Positions 32,747-41,048 of a stretch of DNA of 62,568 nucleotides are shown here, piece after piece. A program made the position numbers and the translations under genes. The notes beneath the pieces are model-generated. The model was not told the DNA's origin, ran no database searches, and worked only from the letters and a program-made list of their open reading frames with translations. This DNA comes from Pseudomonadota bacterium (lineage in GTDB: Bacteria > Pseudomonadota > Gammaproteobacteria > Burkholderiales > SG8-39), in assembly GCA_021811085.1 (NCBI GenBank), contig JAJZPQ010000009.1:30911-93478 (forward strand), given 5' to 3'. Every line of letters begins with the position of its first letter. Position 1 is the stretch's first letter.

Positions 32747-34870
32747 TCAGCGTACGGTCAGGCGATCATCGACGATGCGCGGCGTGATGAACACCAGCAG
32801 TTCGGTCTTGTTGTCGGTCTTGCTGTTGTTTCTGAACAAGTGGCCCAAGACCGGGATGTCGCCGAACAGCGGGACCTTGGTGGTGCTGTTGCGCTCGTCC
32901 TGGCTGAAAATTCCGCCGATCACGACCGTGCCGCCGTTTTCGACCAGCACCTCGGTCTTGACGTGCTTGGTGTCGATGGCGAAGCCCGCCGCCGTCACCT
33001 GCCCCACCGAATCCTTGTTGATGTCCAGCGTCATGATGATGTTGCCGTCAGGCGTGATCTGCGGCTTCACCTTGAGGCTCAGATTGGCCTTGCGGAACGA
33101 TACGCTGGTGGCCCCGCTCGAGGTCGCCGATTGATAGGGCAGTTCGGTGCCCTGTTCGATCACGGCCTCGACCTTGTCGCCGGTCAGCACGCGCGGGCTG
33201 GAGATGATCTTGCCCTTGCCGTCCGCCTCCAGCGCGGTCAGCTCCATGGTGATGAACTGGGTGAAGTTCCGGTTGAACAGGATCGTCGATATCGTGCCCG
33301 GATTGAAGCCGCCCAGGCCGGTGGCCGGCAGGTTCACGTTCTGCACCTGCGTAATGTCGGGCGTACCCGAGACCAGCTGCTGGCCGTTTTCGCTCCTCGT
33401 CAATTGGCCGGTCGAGGTGAGCTGCCCGCCCACGCTATAGCGCGCGCTCGGTCCGATCAGGCGCTGCCCGCCCTGCTTGGTCGTGTTGTAGCCGAGTTTC
33501 GCGCCCAGGTTCTTGCTGAACGTATCGTTGGCCTCGACGATGCGCGCTTCGATCATCACCTGGCGCACCGGCACGTCGATCTGCGCGATCAGCTTGCGCA
33601 CTTCCTCCAGGCGCGTCGGCACGTCCTGCACGAATACAGTGTTCGTGCGCGCATCGACCACGGCGCTGCCGCGCTTGGACAATACTTTCTGCTTGTCAGA
33701 AGTCAGCAGGGTCTGCACATCCTGCGCCTTCTGGTAATTGAGCACGAAACTCTCGGTGCGCACCGGCTCCAGCTCACCGATCTGCTGCTGCGACTCGAGC
33801 GCCAGTTTTTCCTTCGTCGCGAGTTCGTCGCGCGGGGCGATCCACACCACGTTGCCGTTCTTGCGCATGTCCAGGCCGCGCGTGTCGAGAATGATCTGCA
33901 GCGCCTGGTCCCAAGGCACGTCTTTCAAGCGCAGCGTCAGGCTGCCGCCGACCGAGTCGCTGGTGATGATGTTGAGGTCGGTAAAGTCGGCGATCACGTT
34001 GAGCACGCTGCGCACTTCGACGTTCTGGAAGTTAAGCGAGAGCTTCTCGCCGGTAAATCCCGGCTTCGTCCCCTGCGCGAGCTTGTTCGGGTCCGGCACA
34101 ACCTGCTTCACCTCGACCACGAATTGGTTGTCGGTCTGATAAGCGCTGTGTTCCCACTGCCCCTTGGGCGTGATTACCATGCGCACGTTGTCGCCCTGGC
34201 TGAACGTATTGATCGACTGTACCGGCGTGCCGAAGTCGGTCACGTCCAGGCGCCGGCGCAGCTTGTCCGGCAGGGAGGCCTTGAAGAAATCGATCACCAG
34301 ATTCTGACCCTGTTGGCGGATGTCTATGCCGGTGGAACTGTCGGACAAATCGACCACAATCCGGCCTTCGCCGGACTTGCCGCGGCGGAAATCGATATCG
34401 CGCACGGAATGGGTGTCGACCGCCTTGGCTTCGACGAAATGCGTAACTGCCGCGCCGGGGCCGGCGCTGGCGCTGGTCGCGGGCGCCCCGGCGAGAATCA
34501 CAATCAGGTTGTTGCCGTCGATCTGGGTGTCGTAGCTGACCAGCTGGCGCAGGTTCAGCACCATGCGCGTGCGCTCCCCCGCCTGCACCATGTTCATGCT
34601 CACCAACTCGCCTTCGCCGATGCGCTGGCTGTTGCGCCCAAGGTTGTTCACGGTGCCGGGCAGGTCGAATGCGATGCGCGCGGGGTTGGCGACGGTGAAG
34701 CTGCCCGGCTGCGCTTTGAGCGCCTGTTTGAGCGTCAGCTTGATGATGACCTTTCCGCTTTGCTGCGACACGTTGAAGGCTTCGACGCTGTTCAGCGCGG
34801 GCTGCGCCAGCGCCATTGCAGCCCAGAAGGATGCGGTCAAGAAGCCGAATACACCGAGAATTTTAGCCAT
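32747..34870 (-). CDS. pilQ: Type IV pilus secretin PilQ
   Basis: A 707-residue outer-membrane secretin through which the pilus exits. The signal peptide (MAKILGVFGFLTASFWAAMALA) is followed by two AMIN domains (about residues 30-130 and 150-250), an STN/secretin N0 domain (KLSLNFQNVEVRSVLNVIAD), an N1 domain and the secretin core (VPVRQVMIEARIVEAND, then VIEQGTELPYQ and GGTVVIGGIFSQDE). I prefer the ATG at 34870 with GAAGGTGAGG upstream; a GTG at 34882 would add four residues and overlap the ribosome binding site. It is the last gene of pilMNOPQ. Confidence 0.97.
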   Translation of the reverse strand: MAKILGVFGFLTASFWAAMALAQPALNSVEAFNVSQQSGKVIIKLTLKQALKAQPGSFTVANPARIAFDLPGTVNNLGRNSQRIGEGELVSMNMVQAGERTRMVLNLRQLVSYDTQIDGNNLIVILAGAPATSASAGPGAAVTHFVEAKAVDTHSVRDIDFRRGKSGEGRIVVDLSDSSTGIDIRQQGQNLVIDFFKASLPDKLRRRLDVTDFGTPVQSINTFSQGDNVRMVITPKGQWEHSAYQTDNQFVVEVKQVVPDPNKLAQGTKPGFTGEKLSLNFQNVEVRSVLNVIADFTDLNIITSDSVGGSLTLRLKDVPWDQALQIILDTRGLDMRKNGNVVWIAPRDELATKEKLALESQQQIGELEPVRTESFVLNYQKAQDVQTLLTSDKQKVLSKRGSAVVDARTNTVFVQDVPTRLEEVRKLIAQIDVPVRQVMIEARIVEANDTFSKNLGAKLGYNTTKQGGQRLIGPSARYSVGGQLTSTGQLTRSENGQQLVSGTPDITQVQNVNLPATGLGGFNPGTISTILFNRNFTQFITMELTALEADGKGKIISSPRVLTGDKVEAVIEQGTELPYQSATSSGATSVSFRKANLSLKVKPQITPDGNIIMTLDINKDSVGQVTAAGFAIDTKHVKTEVLVENGGTVVIGGIFSQDERNSTTKVPLFGDIPVLGHLFRNNSKTDNKTELLVFITPRIVDDRLTVR

Positions 34871-34878
34871 AGAGATCC

Positions 34879-35415
34879 TCACCTTCCTTTTGCCGCTTCC
34901 GCTTCGACCAGCTGCAGCGCGACCTTGCGCTCAGTCCAATCGCCAGATGCATCCTGCACCAACTCTTTGAGGTTAATCTGATTGTCGGTAATGCTGGTGA
35001 TGAGGCCGAAATTCTGCCCCATGTAATTGCCCACTTTTACGCGGTACACGCTCGAGTCGGCGCGCACCAGGGCATAGTTGACGCCCTTCTGCGACAGCGT
35101 GCCGACCATTCTCAGCGATTCCAGCGGATAGGCTTCCAGCGCTTCCTTGGGCCGGCTGGTATTGGGCGCATTGGCGCCACCTTTGTTCTTCGTCGCCCCG
35201 GTCGCGAGCTCGATTTTGGCCGGCCCGAAGGGGTCGGGCAGGTCATACGCCGTATACGGTACCGGCTCGTAGGGCTTCACTACGGGCAGCGGTGGGATGT
35301 TGCCGCGCAGGTCCTTGGTCATGTTCTTGAGTTCTTCTTTGAGGTCCTGATGCTCGTCGCCGCCGCAGGCGGCGAGCACGAACACTGCGGCAACTATGAC
35401 GGCGAGGTTTCTCAT
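34879..35415 (-). CDS. pilP: Type IV pilus assembly lipoprotein PilP
   Basis: A 178-residue inner-membrane lipoprotein with lipobox LAAC (Cys17). After an unstructured linker the C-terminal beta domain (ESLRMVGTLSQKGVNYALVR, then YRVKVGNYMGQNFG) binds PilQ. With PilN and PilO it aligns the motor with the secretin. Its start overlaps the pilO stop by four bases (ATGA). Confidence 0.95.
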   Translation of the reverse strand: MRNLAVIVAAVFVLAACGGDEHQDLKEELKNMTKDLRGNIPPLPVVKPYEPVPYTAYDLPDPFGPAKIELATGATKNKGGANAPNTSRPKEALEAYPLESLRMVGTLSQKGVNYALVRADSSVYRVKVGNYMGQNFGLITSITDNQINLKELVQDASGDWTERKVALQLVEAEAAKGR

Positions 35416-36056
35416 TTCTTAGCCGGCCCCGGTTTCTTCGCAGCCTTCTTCTGTTTCGCCACTTCTTCCTCGTCGAGATAGCGGAACGTCTTCGCGGTGG
35501 TGTCCATCACCAGCACACTACTGTCCTTGCCTGCCGGACTGATGGAAATATCGTTGAGCGTGACGATGCGCGACAACTGCGCGATGTCGCTCGCGAACTG
35601 CCCCATGTCGTGATAGCTGCCCGTGACCTTCACCGTGACCGGCAGCTCGGCGTAGAAGTCCTTCATCGTCTCCTGCGGCGCCGGCTTGAACAACTCGAAC
35701 TGCAGGCCGCGCCCCAGGCCCGCCTGGTTGATGTCCACCAGCAATGCGTCCATTTGCGACTTGTTCGGCAGCTGCTTCAGCAGCGCGCCAAATGAAGTGT
35801 CGATCTCACGCAGCTGTTGGCGGTACAAATCGAGGTTGACCGCGAGCTGCTTCTTGTCCTTGTACTCGCTCTTGAGTTTCGCTTCCTGCTCGGCGCCGGC
35901 CACGAGCTCGTCCATCTGCCCCTGCCAGTCCGCCACGTAGCCCACCGCGACCAGGGCCACCAAGGTGACGATCAACGCGAGCAGCTTCGGCAGGACCGGC
36001 CAGGTCCCCGGGTCCTTCGGGTTGAGATACTTGAATTGTTCGAGCAGCTTATTCAT
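35412..36056 (-). CDS. pilO: Type IV pilus inner-membrane protein PilO
   Basis: A 214-residue bitopic protein: short cytosolic N terminus, one transmembrane helix (LLALIVTLVALVAVGYVADW), a periplasmic coiled coil with KSEYKDKKQLAVNLDLYRQQ and a ferredoxin-like C-terminal domain. The family mark FKPAPQETMKDFYAELPV is present. It forms heterodimers with PilN. The C terminus is lysine- and alanine-rich (KQKKAAKKPGPAKK). Confidence 0.95.
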   Translation of the reverse strand: MNKLLEQFKYLNPKDPGTWPVLPKLLALIVTLVALVAVGYVADWQGQMDELVAGAEQEAKLKSEYKDKKQLAVNLDLYRQQLREIDTSFGALLKQLPNKSQMDALLVDINQAGLGRGLQFELFKPAPQETMKDFYAELPVTVKVTGSYHDMGQFASDIAQLSRIVTLNDISISPAGKDSSVLVMDTTAKTFRYLDEEEVAKQKKAAKKPGPAKK

Positions 36057-36065
36057 CCGGCGTCC

Positions 36066-36668
36066 CTATTTCTTCGCCGCCGGCGGCGCAGCCTTGCCGG
36101 CTTGTCCCTTGGCGTCGGTTTCGGTCTGCAGGCGCTTGATGCTGACATTCATGGTGAATTCCGACAGGCGTTTATTATTGACAGTGGCCGCCTTGATCTC
36201 TACCAGATCCGGATTCTCCAGATACGGGGACGCCTCGAAATTGCGCATCAGGGTCGATACGCGCGCATTGGATTGGGCGTAGCCGGTCAAATTGACCTTG
36301 TTGCCGGTCTGCTTGACCGAGCGCAGATAGACGCCGTCAGGAGTTTGACGCACCAGCTGTTCGAGCAGATATACCGTCTGAGCACGATCGGCCTGCAGGG
36401 TTTCGATCACCTGCTTGCGCGACAACAGCGCCTGGATCTCTTCCTTGAGCTTCTTGATTTCCTCGATTTCCTTGTCGAGCTTGGCGTTCTCGTCCTTGAG
36501 GAAGCGGTTGCGTTCGGTCTGGGTGGAAATGCGCGTGGCGTAATAGCCGTGCACCAGCAGGACGATGGAAGCGGCCAGGCCGGCGACCATCCCCATGAGG
36601 ATGAAAAACTGCAGATTGTGCGCCTTGCGCCGCGCTTCGCGCCAGGGCAGCAGGTTGATGCGGATCAC
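36066..36668 (-). CDS. pilN: Type IV pilus inner-membrane protein PilN
   Basis: A 200-residue bitopic protein starting with GTG at 36666-36668 so that the protein begins (M)IRINLLPWREARR, the conserved cytosolic tail that binds PilM. One transmembrane helix follows (residues about 22-42), then a coiled coil (KDENAKLDKEIEEIKKLKEE) and the periplasmic domain. The GTG overlaps the pilM TGA (GTGA). A longer in-frame start at 36698 would overlap pilM by 34 bases and is less likely. Confidence 0.93.
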   Translation of the reverse strand: MIRINLLPWREARRKAHNLQFFILMGMVAGLAASIVLLVHGYYATRISTQTERNRFLKDENAKLDKEIEEIKKLKEEIQALLSRKQVIETLQADRAQTVYLLEQLVRQTPDGVYLRSVKQTGNKVNLTGYAQSNARVSTLMRNFEASPYLENPDLVEIKAATVNNKRLSEFTMNVSIKRLQTETDAKGQAGKAAPPAAKK

Positions 36669-37738
36669 GGGTCGAACCTCCGCATGGCCAGGCCGCAAGC
36701 GACCATCAACGAGGGCGCGTCGACCAGCAGTTTCTTCGGCTGGATGCGCGGCGATATCTGCATGCTCGCGAACGGATTTGCTACGCGAGTGTTAACCTGC
36801 GAACGGGATCCGACCATGTCTTCCAGACCGGGAATCACGGCAGAGCCGCCCGTGAGCAGAATGTGCTCGATGCTGGTGTATTGGGTCGAGGTAAAGAAAA
36901 ACTGCATCGCGCGCTGCACCTCCAGCGCCAGGTTTTCCAGGAACGGACGCAGGATTTCGGCCTCGTACGAATCGGGCAAGCCGCCGCTGCGCTTGGCGTT
37001 CTCAGCCTCCTCCTGGCTCATGCCGTACTGGCGCATGATGTCCTGGGTGAGCTGGCTGCCGCCGAACGCCTGCTCACGCGTGTATACGGTCTGATCGTTG
37101 CGCAGCACGGTGACGTTCATGACGTTGGCGCCGATATCGACCAAAGCGATATTCTGGTCTTTGCCATCGTCGGGAAACTGCTTCTTAGTCAGTTCGAACG
37201 CGGTCTGCACCGCATAGGATTCCACGTCCATGACCAGGGCCTTCAGGCCAGCGGCCTCGGCTACGGCCACCCGGTCCTCCACCTTTTCCTTGCGCGAGGC
37301 GGCGATCAGCACTTCCGCCTCCTCGGCATTGGACGGCGCCGGGCCGATTACCTGATAGTCGAGATAGACCTCTTCCAAGGCGAAAGGAATGTACTGGTTA
37401 GCCTCGGTTTCCACCTGGACGCCCAACTCGGCGTCGCGCAATCCGGCCGGCGCAATGATCTTCTTGGTGATCACCGCTGCCGTCGGCAGCGCCATGGCGA
37501 CGTTCTTGGTGCGCGTGGCGAGTTTCTTCCACCCGCGCGAAACCGCCTCTACCACGGCCTCGAGGTTGGTGATATTGCCGTCCACCACCGCGTCCTTGGG
37601 CAGGGGTTCGATCACGTAGCGCTCCACGCGCAACGCGCCCTTGCCCGCGTCGACGATCTCGACCATCTTCACGGCAGACGAACTGATGTCCATGCCGAAA
37701 AGGGGCGGTGCTTTAGGCTTGAAGATATCAAGGTCCAA
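36665..37738 (-). CDS. pilM: Type IV pilus assembly protein PilM (actin-like)
   Basis: A 357-residue cytosolic ATPase-like protein of the FtsA/MreB fold. It begins MDLDIFKPKAPPLFGMDISSSAVKMVEI from a TTG at 37736-37738 preceded by AAAGGGA. Actin-like phosphate motifs include ALVDIGANVMNVTVL and ILLTGGSAVIPGLEDMV. PilM recruits to the PilN tail. It is the first gene of the operon and diverges from the PBP1A gene. Confidence 0.96.
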   Translation of the reverse strand: MDLDIFKPKAPPLFGMDISSSAVKMVEIVDAGKGALRVERYVIEPLPKDAVVDGNITNLEAVVEAVSRGWKKLATRTKNVAMALPTAAVITKKIIAPAGLRDAELGVQVETEANQYIPFALEEVYLDYQVIGPAPSNAEEAEVLIAASRKEKVEDRVAVAEAAGLKALVMDVESYAVQTAFELTKKQFPDDGKDQNIALVDIGANVMNVTVLRNDQTVYTREQAFGGSQLTQDIMRQYGMSQEEAENAKRSGGLPDSYEAEILRPFLENLALEVQRAMQFFFTSTQYTSIEHILLTGGSAVIPGLEDMVGSRSQVNTRVANPFASMQISPRIQPKKLLVDAPSLMVACGLAMRRFDP

Positions 37739-37778
37739 GCTGAATTTCCCTTTGAACTATCCCCGGTTAGGCGCGATA

Positions 37779-37808
37779 CATATAATTTACGTTAAATGCT
37801 AGCAACAA
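37779..37808 (-). promoter_or_regulatory. Sigma-70-type promoter of pilMNOPQ
   Basis: On the minus strand, TTGTTG (37803-37808), an 18-base spacer and TATATG (37779-37784). The predicted transcript starts near 37772 and leaves a 34-base leader before the TTG of pilM. The surrounding DNA is clearly more AT-rich than its flanks. Confidence 0.6.
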
Positions 37809-37843
37809 GTCTAGACGATGTAAAGCAAATAATAGGGGCGGGT

Positions 37844-38043
37844 TTGACACGTCCCACCGGCCGGGACGCGCCCGCCGGCCCTTAGATACTCTATAATGCC
37901 AGCCTTTCAGGAAACTACGCCGGCGCAATTTTGGCAGCGCCGGGACCGGACGGGCAGCCCGGCCCTCCGTGGAACCCCGAAACACAAGCCCGCGCCTGGC
38001 GCGGCGAAACTGGCCATTTGACCCATAGGAGGCTGTTTCAGAA
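37844..38043 (+). promoter_or_regulatory. Promoter elements and GC-rich leader upstream of PBP1A
   Basis: A perfect TATAAT lies at 37892-37897 and a perfect TTGACA at 37844-37849, but they are 42 bases apart and cannot serve one promoter. Downstream of the TATAAT the leader holds a 7-bp GC hairpin (CCGGCGC at 37920-37926 with GCGCCGG at 37937-37943) and further GC-rich repeats. The distance from TATAAT to the PBP1A start is about 275 bases, and AGGAGG at 38027-38032 belongs to the short ORF that follows. Confidence 0.45.
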
Positions 38044-38175
38044 ATGCCCGAAACGGCCCCTGACTCAGGAGAGCATGAGGAGATACACCCGACGGTCTCG
38101 ATCCCCCTTCCACGGTCCCGCTTGAATGGAGGGGGGAAAGTCCTCTCGGGGGAACTCCTCCCCAGTCCGCAATGA
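38044..38175 (+). CDS. Short upstream ORF (43 codons) overlapping the PBP1A start
   Basis: ATG at 38044, preceded by AGGAGG at 38027-38032 (11-base spacing), opens a frame reading MPETAPDSGEHEEIHPTVSI then PLPRSRLNGGGKVL and ending PSPQ. Its TGA (38173-38175) overlaps the PBP1A ATG as ATGA. The peptide is hydrophilic, with no signal or membrane segment. PBP1A has no good ribosome binding site of its own at normal distance, so translation may be coupled. It could be a leader peptide, a small protein or only a coupling device; I know of no family match. Confidence 0.45.
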   Translation: MPETAPDSGEHEEIHPTVSIPLPRSRLNGGGKVLSGELLPSPQ

Positions 38176-40505
38176 GCTTTAGATCTCTCAGTTGGCTGCG
38201 TTTCATCGCCTTTCCGCTGCTGTTGCTGGCCGGACTGGGCCTCATCGGCGGCGCGCTGCTCGGCCTCATGGTCCTGCTCGCCTATCCGAACCTGCCCTCG
38301 CTCGACGTGCTGACCGACTACCGGCCCAAAGTCCCGCTGCGGGTGTACAGCTCTGAAGGCATCCTGATCGGCGAGTTCGGCGAGGAGCGCCGCGCCGTCG
38401 TTGCGATCGGCGAAGTCCCGGAAATCATGAAGCAGGCCATCTTGGCGGCCGAGGACGAGCGCTTCTATCAGCATATCGGGGTGGACTACCAAGGCGTCAT
38501 CCGGGCCGCATACTCCAACCTGACCTCAGGCGGCAGGCGCCAGGGAGCTTCCACCATCACCATGCAGGTGGCAAGGAACTTTTTCCTGTCCAAGGAAAAG
38601 ACGCTGACGCGCAAGCTGTATGAGGCGCTGCTTTCCCTGAAGATCGAGGCGAGCCTGTCCAAGGACGAGATCCTGCAGCTCTACATCAACCAGATCTACC
38701 TGGGGCAACGCGCCTACGGTTTCGCCGCGGCGGCGCAGATCTACTTCGGCAAGGCGCTGAAGGACGTCAATGTAGCCGAGGCGGCGATGCTCGCCGGCCT
38801 GCCCAAGGCACCTTCCAGCTTCAATCCGGTGGTCAACCCCAAGCGCGCCAAGCAGCGGCAGCTGTATGTGCTGCGGCGCATGCGCGATCTGGGGGACATC
38901 ACCGATGCCCAATTCGAAGAAGCGCTGAAGGCGCCGATCGTGGTCAAGCGCGAGGCGAACGAATACGCCCTGCATGCCGACTACGTGGCCGAAATGGTGC
39001 GGCAGATGCTGCACGAGCGCTTCGGCGACGAGGTGTACACCAAGGGTTATCGCATTTACACCACCATCACCAAGGCCGACCAGGAAGCGGCCTACGCCGC
39101 ATTGCGCCGCGGCGTGCTGGACTACGACAAGCGCCACGGCTACCGCGGCCCCGAGGGGTATTTGGAGTTGCCGGCGGAGGGCCAGCCCGACGAGGCCGTC
39201 GACGAGGCGCTGGCGGAAGAATCCGACAGCGACGACCTGCTCGCGGCCGTGGTTCTGGACGCCAGCCCCAAGCAGGTACATGCCTACCTGCGCGGCGGGG
39301 AGGTGGTGGCGATAAGCGGCGATGGCCTCAAATTCGCGCAGAAAATGCTGGACGACAAGGCTGCGCCTAACAAAAGGATCCGGCGCGGCGCCCTGATCCG
39401 CGTCCAGAAGGACGATAAACACAACTGGCAGATCGTGCAGTTGCCCGAGGCGGAGGCTGCGCTGGTCGCGATCAGTCCGAACGACGGCAGGGTGCGCGCA
39501 CTGGTGGGCGGATTCGATTTCAACCGCAATAAATTCAACCACGTTACGCAGGCCTGGCGCCAGCCCGGCTCCAGCTTCAAGCCTTTCATCTATTCGGCCG
39601 CATTGGAAAAAGGCTTTACCCCGGCCACCATAGTCAACGATGCGCCGATCGTGGTCGATGCCGCCCAGACCGGCAGCCAAACCTGGGAGCCGCACAACTA
39701 CGACGGCAAATACGATGGTCCGATACGCCTGCGCATGGGCCTGGCGAAATCGAAGAACATGGTCTCGATCCGCGTGCTGCAGGCGATCGGTCCGCAGTAT
39801 GCGCAGGATTACATCACCCGCTTCGGCTTCGACGCGGACAAGCATCCGCCCTACCTCACCATGGCGCTGGGGGCGGGTTCGGTCACGCCGTGGCAGATGG
39901 CGCGCGGCTACGCGGTATTCGCCAATGGCGGCTACCGCATCGAGCCGTACGTGGTGCAGCGCATCGTCGACGACCGCGGCAACGTCCTCGCCCAGGCGCA
40001 GCCGCCGCGCGCGGGCGACGACAGCCTGCGCGTGATCGATGCGCGCAACGCCTTCATCATGGACAGCATGCTGCACGACGTGGTGCGCTACGGTACCGGA
40101 GCGCGCGCGATGTCGCTGGGACGCAGGGACCTGGCCGGCAAGACCGGCACCACCAACGAGCTGGTCGATGCCTGGTTTGCAGGTTATCAGCCGACGCTGG
40201 TGGCGATCGCCTGGATCGGCTTCGACCAGCCGCGCAAACTCGGCAACAGCGAGACCGGCGCAGCGGCCGCACTGCCCATCTGGATGAGTTACATGGGCAA
40301 GGCGCTCAACGGCGTGCCGGAGACCTTCCAGCCGATTCCGGACGGCGTGGTCAGCGTCGCCGTCGATCCCGCTACCGGCCAACCGGCGCCCGACGGCAAG
40401 CTGAGCGAGTACTTCTATCGCGAGAATGTTCCGCAGCCGCAAAAACCCCCTGAGCCGGCCGACGCTGCGCCCGCCGCGGAGGGAGCCAGAACGCCGCAGT
40501 TCTAG
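38172..40505 (+). CDS. mrcA: Penicillin-binding protein 1A (bifunctional transglycosylase/transpeptidase)
   Basis: A 777-residue class A PBP polymerising and cross-linking peptidoglycan. An N-terminal transmembrane anchor is followed by the GT51 domain (AAEDERFYQHIGVDYQGVIR, TITMQVARNFFLSKEKTLTRK). An OB-like insert comes between the domains, then the transpeptidase with serine motif SSFK (QPGSSFKPFIYSAALEKG), SKN (AKSKNMVSIRV) and KTGTTNE. The C terminus is proline/alanine-rich. It is divergent from pilM, the usual arrangement (also called ponA). Confidence 0.97.
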   Translation: MSFRSLSWLRFIAFPLLLLAGLGLIGGALLGLMVLLAYPNLPSLDVLTDYRPKVPLRVYSSEGILIGEFGEERRAVVAIGEVPEIMKQAILAAEDERFYQHIGVDYQGVIRAAYSNLTSGGRRQGASTITMQVARNFFLSKEKTLTRKLYEALLSLKIEASLSKDEILQLYINQIYLGQRAYGFAAAAQIYFGKALKDVNVAEAAMLAGLPKAPSSFNPVVNPKRAKQRQLYVLRRMRDLGDITDAQFEEALKAPIVVKREANEYALHADYVAEMVRQMLHERFGDEVYTKGYRIYTTITKADQEAAYAALRRGVLDYDKRHGYRGPEGYLELPAEGQPDEAVDEALAEESDSDDLLAAVVLDASPKQVHAYLRGGEVVAISGDGLKFAQKMLDDKAAPNKRIRRGALIRVQKDDKHNWQIVQLPEAEAALVAISPNDGRVRALVGGFDFNRNKFNHVTQAWRQPGSSFKPFIYSAALEKGFTPATIVNDAPIVVDAAQTGSQTWEPHNYDGKYDGPIRLRMGLAKSKNMVSIRVLQAIGPQYAQDYITRFGFDADKHPPYLTMALGAGSVTPWQMARGYAVFANGGYRIEPYVVQRIVDDRGNVLAQAQPPRAGDDSLRVIDARNAFIMDSMLHDVVRYGTGARAMSLGRRDLAGKTGTTNELVDAWFAGYQPTLVAIAWIGFDQPRKLGNSETGAAAALPIWMSYMGKALNGVPETFQPIPDGVVSVAVDPATGQPAPDGKLSEYFYRENVPQPQKPPEPADAAPAAEGARTPQF

Positions 40506-40549
40506 GGCGACAGCCTCGTAGCGCCGGCAACAAAAGTCATTATCGCTCT

Positions 40550-40879
40550 CTAGGCGCCACCTGCTCCCGGATTGACCGCCTCCCCCGACTGCTTGCTGGC
40601 GCAGGCCGACAGCGCCGCAAACAACTCGCCGCCGTCGCGGGTATTCACCCAGCGCGCGCCGTCGTGGCGGAAGTGGTAGCCGCCGGACTTCGCCGCCACC
40701 CAGATTTCGCGCATCGCGGCCTGGCTGTTGACGATGATCCTGCTGCCGTTGGCGAACTCGATCTCGAGCACGCCCGTGCCCTTGAACTCGCAGTCGGCAT
40801 CGATGCCGCTCGCCTCCACGCGGCGATCGATTTCCTGCGGCGTCTGTTCGGCCCGCCGGATGAATTCGCCCTCGTCCAT
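40550..40879 (-). CDS. cyaY: Iron donor protein CyaY (bacterial frataxin)
   Basis: A 109-residue frataxin-fold protein that regulates iron delivery in Fe-S cluster assembly. The start MDEGEFIRRAEQ at 40879 fits the family (acidic first helix); an in-frame ATG at 40903 would add eight residues. Typical marks are DCEFKGTGVLEIEFANGSRI, then IVNSQAAMREIWVAAKSGGYHF and the tryptophan in ARWVNTRDGGELFAAL. It diverges from lptM-lysA with 38 bases between starts, the conserved proteobacterial arrangement. Confidence 0.95.
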   Translation of the reverse strand: MDEGEFIRRAEQTPQEIDRRVEASGIDADCEFKGTGVLEIEFANGSRIIVNSQAAMREIWVAAKSGGYHFRHDGARWVNTRDGGELFAALSACASKQSGEAVNPGAGGA

Positions 40880-40917
40880 CGATCTGGTACCTGCTGCTCT
40901 CATGCTAAAATTTGTCG

Positions 40918-41043
40918 ATGCGTGTCATTGTCACCACCATCCTGCTTTGTCTGCTGCTTCAGGCCTGCGGCTCCAAGGGCGCACTCGTTCTGCCTGCCGA
41001 GAAAAACAGCGGGCAGCAAACCGATAGTAGCAAACATAAATAG
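40918..41043 (+). CDS. lptM: LptM (YifL-like) small lipoprotein
   Basis: A 41-residue lipoprotein. The signal is MRVIVTTILLCLLLQAC with Cys17 as the lipidated residue. The mature start CGSKGALVLPAEK matches the LptM pattern (CGxKGPLYLP), with ALV in place of the more common PLY. In E. coli LptM assists the LPS translocon LptDE. It sits between cyaY and lysA, as in many proteobacteria, five bases ahead of lysA. Confidence 0.85.
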   Translation: MRVIVTTILLCLLLQACGSKGALVLPAEKNSGQQTDSSKHK

Positions 41044-41048
41044 GCCTC

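Noticed and set aside
37898-38043. 6S RNA or 4.5S RNA in the pilM/mrcA gap
   Set aside because: I looked for the closing stem and central bubble of 6S and the GGAAG loop of 4.5S and did not find them.
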